Origin: Eupeodes corollae
Taxonomy: Eukaryota > Arthropoda > Insecta > Diptera > Syrphidae
Length of the DNA: 64,000 bases
Direction: 5' to 3'
NCBI RefSeq assembly: GCF_945859685.1
Contig: NC_079148.1
Coordinates: 4,960,001-5,024,000 of the forward strand
Each line of letters begins with the position of its first letter. Position 1 is the first letter of the stretch. The notes beneath the pieces are model-generated. The model made no database searches and was not told where the DNA came from. It saw only the letters and a list, made by a program, of their open reading frames with translations. The position numbers and the translations under genes are program-made. Below are positions 59,223 to 64,000 of this stretch, piece after piece.

Positions 59223-60913
59223 TTGTAACAAGTTTTTGTCACATCTAGGACTTTATTAGTAAATTTCTACAAGATGTCAAAGTCAACCAGCATTTCGTCA
59301 CCAGCTCCCCAGCGTCCTAAAGTAAATCCGCGAGAGTTTGATGGCAAAGCACCATGGCGATCTTATCGCCTTCACTTTGATGCTGTCGCAAGAGTAAATT
59401 GCTGGACAGCAGAGCTAAAAGCGCTTTACCTTGATGCTTATCTGCGAGGGACTGCACTTGCTTACTTCGACACGCTTCCACCATACATTCGAGATGATTT
59501 TACATGCCTAGATATTAGTTTAAGTCAAAGATTCGGCAACGAGTATGAACAGTCAACAGCCCATTCCGAACCAAGAGGTCGGGATCGGAAACCGAAAGAA
59601 TCTCTTAACGAGTTGGCCACCGATACTCAACGTCTCGTTTACCTTGCCTTTCCGGACTGTCCCGATCGAGCTAAAGATCGAATCGCTTTAGCATAGTTCA
59701 TAGATGGAATTTTCGATGTCGAGTTACAGCAAAGGCTGAGAGATTCTACTCCTGATTCCTTGGAAAAGGCTTTATCTTCGTCCGTTAGAAAAGAGGCCAG
59801 TCGGGCCGCCACTCTGTTAAACCGTCGGAGAATTCGTGTCGCAGAGGCTGTACTTTCCGAAACGGAGGATTATTCTCGTGAATATCAGTCGGGAAACGAA
59901 AAGCGCACAACTTAGAGGACCAAAAGTTGTCGTGACGAAAACAAGAAGCACCCATAATTAAAAATCTATCAAAGAGTACCAGTCCTAATACCAATGCGAA
60001 AACAAAACAATCAAATATTTTAGAGGTAGGAATCAAGGGAAAAAATAAATTGATTCATCGGACTGGCTATGGATTTGTGCGAAGAAAAGACAACAATGAC
60101 GTTACTTATGTGGCACTTAGCGAGCTCCGCAAAAATACTACACTTCGTCGGGAGGAACAATGCATTACTTTTGACGTCGAAGAAGCTCGAATCGGCCCCC
60201 GTGCCGACTCGCCGAGCGAGGTTCAAAATTTGGGAAATGTGAATCCACTGTTTCTTCAGAGGCCGAAATAGTGGAGAAAACCAGCGTATCTACCCCTCCA
60301 GTTGCATCCATCCGATATACTGATATCGGATACGGGTGCTACCCAGACTATTATACACCCCAGAGTATTACAAAAGCTGATATCTCGCCCTGCTATAGAA
60401 GCTTCATATGCAACCATACAAATTGTTACTGGCGACACGGCACCAGTTGAAGGAATCGTGACAGTTCGTGTTAGGATTGGACAGTTTTCAACAAAACATT
60501 TAATGTACGTTGTTTTAATTTTCGATGATTACACTTTTTGCGTCAAAACTCTTGTGAAATAAATTTCAAAAATAACACATTATATGTCTGTGAAGAGACA
60601 ATTTATTTAAACTAGGAAAACACTAAACACTTCTTGCTTCTGATTCCAACGATGACCAATTACAGCATTATCAGGTTGTTGGATAAACCTGATGACTTCT
60701 GGACCAGATGAAGACATTGTACTTGTAACACCAGTAGACGCCATTGAAATGATTGATATTTCGAGTTCTCTGTGCCGTGTTGAACAAGGAACTATTCAGC
60801 TATGTGTCACCAACATATCAGAAGAAGATATTTGGATCCCGAAGAATACCGTTGTTCAAATAGAGTCAAAGCCGATTCTCAATCCAACAATCTGTCCATA
60901 AGCCCTAAGGAGA
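59223..60913 (+). mobile_element. Gypsy-type LTR retrotransposon fragment: LTR start, gag and protease
   Basis: Starts TGTAACAAGTTTTTGTCACA, the same first ~50 bases as the LTR at 61175-60914 on the other strand, then runs directly into a gag frame at 59274. Gag shows KVNPREFDGKAPWRSYRLHF and a downstream RQ-type capsid region, interrupted by a TAG at 59694-59696 after which the same frame continues (FIDGIFDVELQQRLRDS). A protease region follows with the active-site triplet Asp-Thr-Gly in ILISDTGATQTIIHPRVL (about 60320). A later segment (60692-60901) resembles the protease-RT linker. RT, RNase H and integrase are missing here. Clearly defective. Endogenous transposable element, old copy. Confidence 0.65.
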
Positions 60914-61175
60914 TGTTACAAAGTCGTTGCGCTAGTCGAAAATAACAATTAAACGAATTTTTAATAAGCAAATTTTAACTTCTTTATTTCTATAAAAATA
61001 GAGGGTTTTTTGTACAAAAAGGAAAAAATAGGATATAGGAATTCGCTCTTTTCCTGACCACGTTCTTTAACTTCCTGCCATCTTATTTCCTATCTTTTTT
61101 TCAGCTGTCATCTCAATTTTGACATCTTGTAGAAATTTACTAATAATGTCCTAGATATGACAACAAATTGTTACA
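60914..61175 (-). repeat. LTR of the minus-strand gypsy-type fragment (~262 bp)
   Basis: On the minus strand it begins TGTAACAATTTGTTGTCATA and ends CGACTTTGTAACA, giving TGT..ACA termini. It is preceded by a polypurine tract (AAAGGGGAGG at about 61178-61187), as expected for a 3' LTR. The first ~55 bases match 59223-59275. Confidence 0.55.
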
Positions 61176-61187
61176 CTGCCTCCCCTT

Positions 61188-62200
61188 TAAAAGATTTACT
61201 GTCCTCAGTCGGGAACTATAACGATGTCTTAAGAAATTTTTCACCTACAAAAACTGACGTCAAAGAAATAACCGATCTCTATGAACAACTTAAGGCTTGT
61301 TCGTTCCTTCCTTAGTTATTTGGTATAGCACATCTCCTAGCTTTGGCCATGTCAATCGCTTTGAAGTTTTGGACAAAGGCCTTTTCTTCTCTTTGGAGCG
61401 TGTAACCTAACTTTGTCCCCAATACTGAACTGAGTAGCTTTAGCATTGAGATCATGCCGATCCTTCATTCTACTAGTATATTCGAGCAATTGTTTTCGAT
61501 TAAAAGCATAGGCGGTTTCTAAGCGCGTGGATAAGTCTTCTACGTGCTTCGAAGACGTTGTAGGTGTGTAGGGAGATGAAACTCACGCCCAAATGTAAGG
61601 AATGTGGGTGTCTGCTTCGTTGCTTCATGAACAGCAGTTCTATAAGCCAGAAGTAGAAACGGAAGATGGGTATCCCAATCTTTCTGGTTATCGACTGTAT
61701 ATTTGGCAATATAGCCTAAGAGCGTCCGATTAAATTACTCCACATCCCATCCGACTGTGTATGCAATGGAGTAGTACGAATTTTATCGATACAAAGAAGT
61801 TTCAATGTGTGTCTAAAAATCTCCGATTCAAAATTTCTTCCTTGTTCCGAGTGTAGTTGCAGTGGAACTCCAAATAAAGAAAAAACGTGCACCACAAGGG
61901 CTTCTGCTCCTGCCTCTGCAGTCTGGTTCGGTAGAGGTAGAGCCTCAGGCCACTTTGTAAAATAATCGCAAAAAACTAAAACATACTTGTTACCTTGAGT
62001 GGTGACGGGTAACGGTCCCAATATGTCTATTGCAGCTTGTTTAAATGGGGCACCTACATGCACTGTCTGCATTCTTGACCGATTCCTTGTCGCTGGTTCT
62101 CTTCTTTTTTGGCAATGTCTCTCTACGTCTTGCGAACACCCAATCCAATAGTACCGCTTTTTAGTCTTTTCTATTGTTTTCTTTACGCCGAAATGCCCAC
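61188..62200 (-). pseudogene. Gypsy-type integrase, inactivated
   Basis: On the minus strand an HHCC zinc region (GHFGVKKTIEKTKKRYYWIG, CQKR where the second Cys is Arg) leads into the DDE core. AIDILGPLP holds the first Asp. The second catalytic Asp is replaced by Glu (LHSEQGRNFES). A one-base frameshift at the third catalytic residue region (about 61745) is followed by an in-frame TAA, and later stops end the C-terminal domain. The fragment leads into the polypurine tract and LTR in the correct order. It faces the gag-protease fragment at 59223-60913, so the two are inverted pieces of the same family. Confidence 0.7.
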
Positions 62201-62620
62201 CAGTCCGACTAAATTAGTATTTTTGTTAGGGCTTTCTAGAAAAGACTTAGCATTGTTATACATTTCTGGTAGAATTCATTTAGATTTTTATTTTTTGATG
62301 AAAAAATTAAATTTTTATTAAAGTTTTACCATAATGTCAAACATGTTATTTTTCGACTCATACAATTATCATGGATTATTACAATCTTTTGTTCGCAAAT
62401 TATTTGAGGTGGCAAATATTTTATGTGTTTCAGTTTTGTTGATTTATAAGAAAGACGTCACTTGAATTTTTAACATATACAATTTTCGAACTCGACATCG
62501 TAGGCTGGTATTGAGATTTAGCCGACTATCAAAGGCATTGCGAACATGCTGACGTAACAACGGACATATCCTTTGTATTTGTTCTAGAGACAACGCATTT
62601 GATTTAATTGTAATTGGTTT
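62201..62620. other. Non-genic AT-rich DNA
   Basis: No gene or element recognised. A CTGGTAGAATT near 62266 resembles words of the 44573-45155 cluster but is single. Confidence 0.45.
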
Positions 62621-62830
62621 GATTTGTCGAGTAACAATGTTTGAAATTTCTCTACGTTTCAAAGTTCCTAGAATCTAAATCCAAACATTTTAGGGAGATG
62701 TATGTGCATGCGTATCTACGTCCTTACGTTCATTCGAGACAAATTTGTTTCCTGGTTTTTATACAGATATTAACATCTTAAAATGCTGCAAGGACTTTAA
62801 TAAAATTGGAACTGTGGTTTTCTTATTACT
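62621..62830 (-). repeat. Repeat A 3' module, fragment
   Basis: GATTTGTCGAG..TTTCTCTACGTTTCAAAGTTCCTAGAATC and the CGTCCTTACGTTC patch align with the minus-oriented copy at 53140-53400, which reads GATGTTTCAAGGTCCCTAGAGTC and CGTACGTCCGTAAGTTC. More diverged than the other copies. Confidence 0.55.
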
Positions 62831-62887
62831 AATCTTTTTTCTTTGAAAATAGTTTGATCGGTTTATTTTTACATATAATTTCTTATA

Positions 62888-63840
62888 CAGTGCATCTCGT
62901 TAGTCCGGACACTCGCTAGCCCGGACACCTCTATGTTTTTGACACTTTCAAAAGTTCGCATTACTTTTATGCCATGTTCAGGAACTCATAAGTTACCACT
63001 CTTAGTTATCAGAAAATTAGTTAATCCGAGGGTTTTTAAAAAGATTAATATCCAGTAGCATATAAAGCTACCAAAAAAGAGTGGATGTCTACAACGATTT
63101 TTTTAATTGGTTCAACAATAATTTTATTCCAAGTGTGAAAAAGTTTTTGAAAGAGATTAACATGCCGTTGAAAGCACTTTTGGTTTTGGATAATGCCCCA
63201 TCTCCTAAAGAAGACGAAAAAACTTTGATTCGTCTAATTGTACAGCAATATTGCAGCCGATTAATCAAAATTTAATTCAGAATATGAAGGTAGCATATAG
63301 AAAGCAGCTATTGGCCCACATTCTACTGGAAGATGATAAAAACATTGCAGCAGTCTTAAAAAAATTCAATTTGCGAGATGCTGTTTAGTTTTTAGATTCA
63401 GCTTGGAAAGGTATATATATAATATATAATAATATATAATAATATTATGGCCAGATCTGGCATCCCGATAGAATAATGAAGACCTTATACTACTTTCACA
63501 AACAAAATGTTACTGAAGCTGAAGAAGAAGACAGTGAAGATGAAAATGTAAACAAAGAAGTTTCGCAAATTTCAAACAATGAAGCAAGAAAGATATTTGC
63601 CAAGGGCATTCAATGTGCCGAACAAAACAATGCATCTCAAATGGATATCCTTCTTCTTAAGGCGTTCGGTATGTTGTCGAAAATTTGGAGGAATATATCT
63701 ATCAGCTTAAGGATAAAGCTTTGATTGTTTCGCATAAATGTCGAATCTATGCCTCTTTATGGGTGGAACACTTGGAATGTTACTTCAGCTATTACAAGAA
63801 AGATCTTAAAACTTAAAGCGAATCAATAACTTAGATGGAT
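62888..63840 (+). mobile_element. Pogo/jerky-like (DDE_1) transposon, transposase relic with 5' terminal repeat
   Basis: The left end CAGTGCATCTCGTTAGTCCG (62888) follows TA and begins CAGT like pogo/Tigger ends. Inside it AGTCCGGACAC and AGCCCGGACAC form a short tandem. From 63081 transposase pieces appear: FFNWFNNNFIPSVKKFLKEI, KALLVLDNAPSPKEDEKTL (a core catalytic Asp in LLVLDNAPS), then in other frames NQNLIQNMKVAYRKQLLAHI (about 63265) and VSQISNNEARKIFAKGIQCA and ASQMDILLL (63560-63660). Stops, frameshifts and an AT microsatellite (63413-63446) break it. N-terminal DNA-binding and first DDE parts are missing. The right end was not found before the window ends. Confidence 0.65.
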
Positions 63841-64000
63841 CGTATTTTTTGACGAAAGTGTGATAGATTTCAAAGACTAAAGAAACAAACCAGATCTACC
63901 AATTAGTTCTTTTATATGAATATAAAATGGATTTTATGACAAACTTAAATTACATATGGATCATAAAGTTTATGTTAACGAACCTTATTAAATTTAAAAA

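Noticed and set aside
1..64000. CRISPR array, rRNA genes or prokaryotic operons
   Set aside because: No spaced direct repeats of that kind and no rRNA-like stretches. Introns and element types are those of an insect nuclear genome.

Overview
The window looks like nuclear DNA of a fly (Diptera, probably a brachyceran). The evidence is an insect gustatory receptor gene, a glutactin/cholinesterase-like adhesion gene with fly-style short introns of 57-69 bp, two DD41D (rosa-type) mariner copies, and jockey-, CR1- and RTE-type non-LTR retrotransposons. The species cannot be named from sequence alone. The DNA is AT-rich and most recognisable coding sequence belongs to broken mobile elements. There is one 200-base run of N (17522-17721), so this is a draft assembly.

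Only two host genes are clear, both in the right part. A catalytically dead carboxylesterase-fold (glutactin-like) secreted protein lies at 49055-51259 on the minus strand (three exons, 692 aa). A gustatory receptor lies at 57606-58876 on the plus strand (two exons, 401 aa). A possible orphan first exon ends in ATG directly followed by GTAAGT at 12228-12236.

Layout: 1-10.4 kb holds three non-LTR fragments, a repeat A copy and a tRNA-derived SINE. 13-21.2 kb holds a jockey relic, mariner copy 1, two related non-LTR elements and a repeat A copy split by one of them (7-bp target duplication). 24.8-30.1 kb holds mariner copy 2, then a non-LTR element (family J) split by a Harbinger-like element. 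That element carries an intact-looking 205-aa Myb/SANT-like gene on the minus strand but no transposase. 33.8-38.9 kb holds repeat A, a P-superfamily transposase relic between two ~297-bp direct repeats, and a CR1-group relic with a nested family J 3' end. 41-43.6 kb holds an RTE-like element broken by a second RTE-like element with an 8-bp target duplication. 44.57-45.16 kb is a dense cluster of TACCAG/CTGGTA. 47.3-48.1 kb is a third mariner relic. 52.7-57.1 kb holds inverted repeat A arms and RTE-like fragments. 59.2-62.2 kb holds two oppositely oriented fragments of one gypsy-type LTR family. 62.9-63.8 kb is a pogo/jerky-like transposase relic.

The elements record their own history. Nested insertions give relative ages, the SINE shares its 3' tail with the RTE-like LINE, and the two near-identical mariner copies carry different, non-overlapping lesions. 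The least expected items are the transposase-less Myb element whose start codon is split by an intron, the repeat A family (at least six copies or fragments), and the TACCAG/CTGGTA cluster. The family names J and A are labels used only here.
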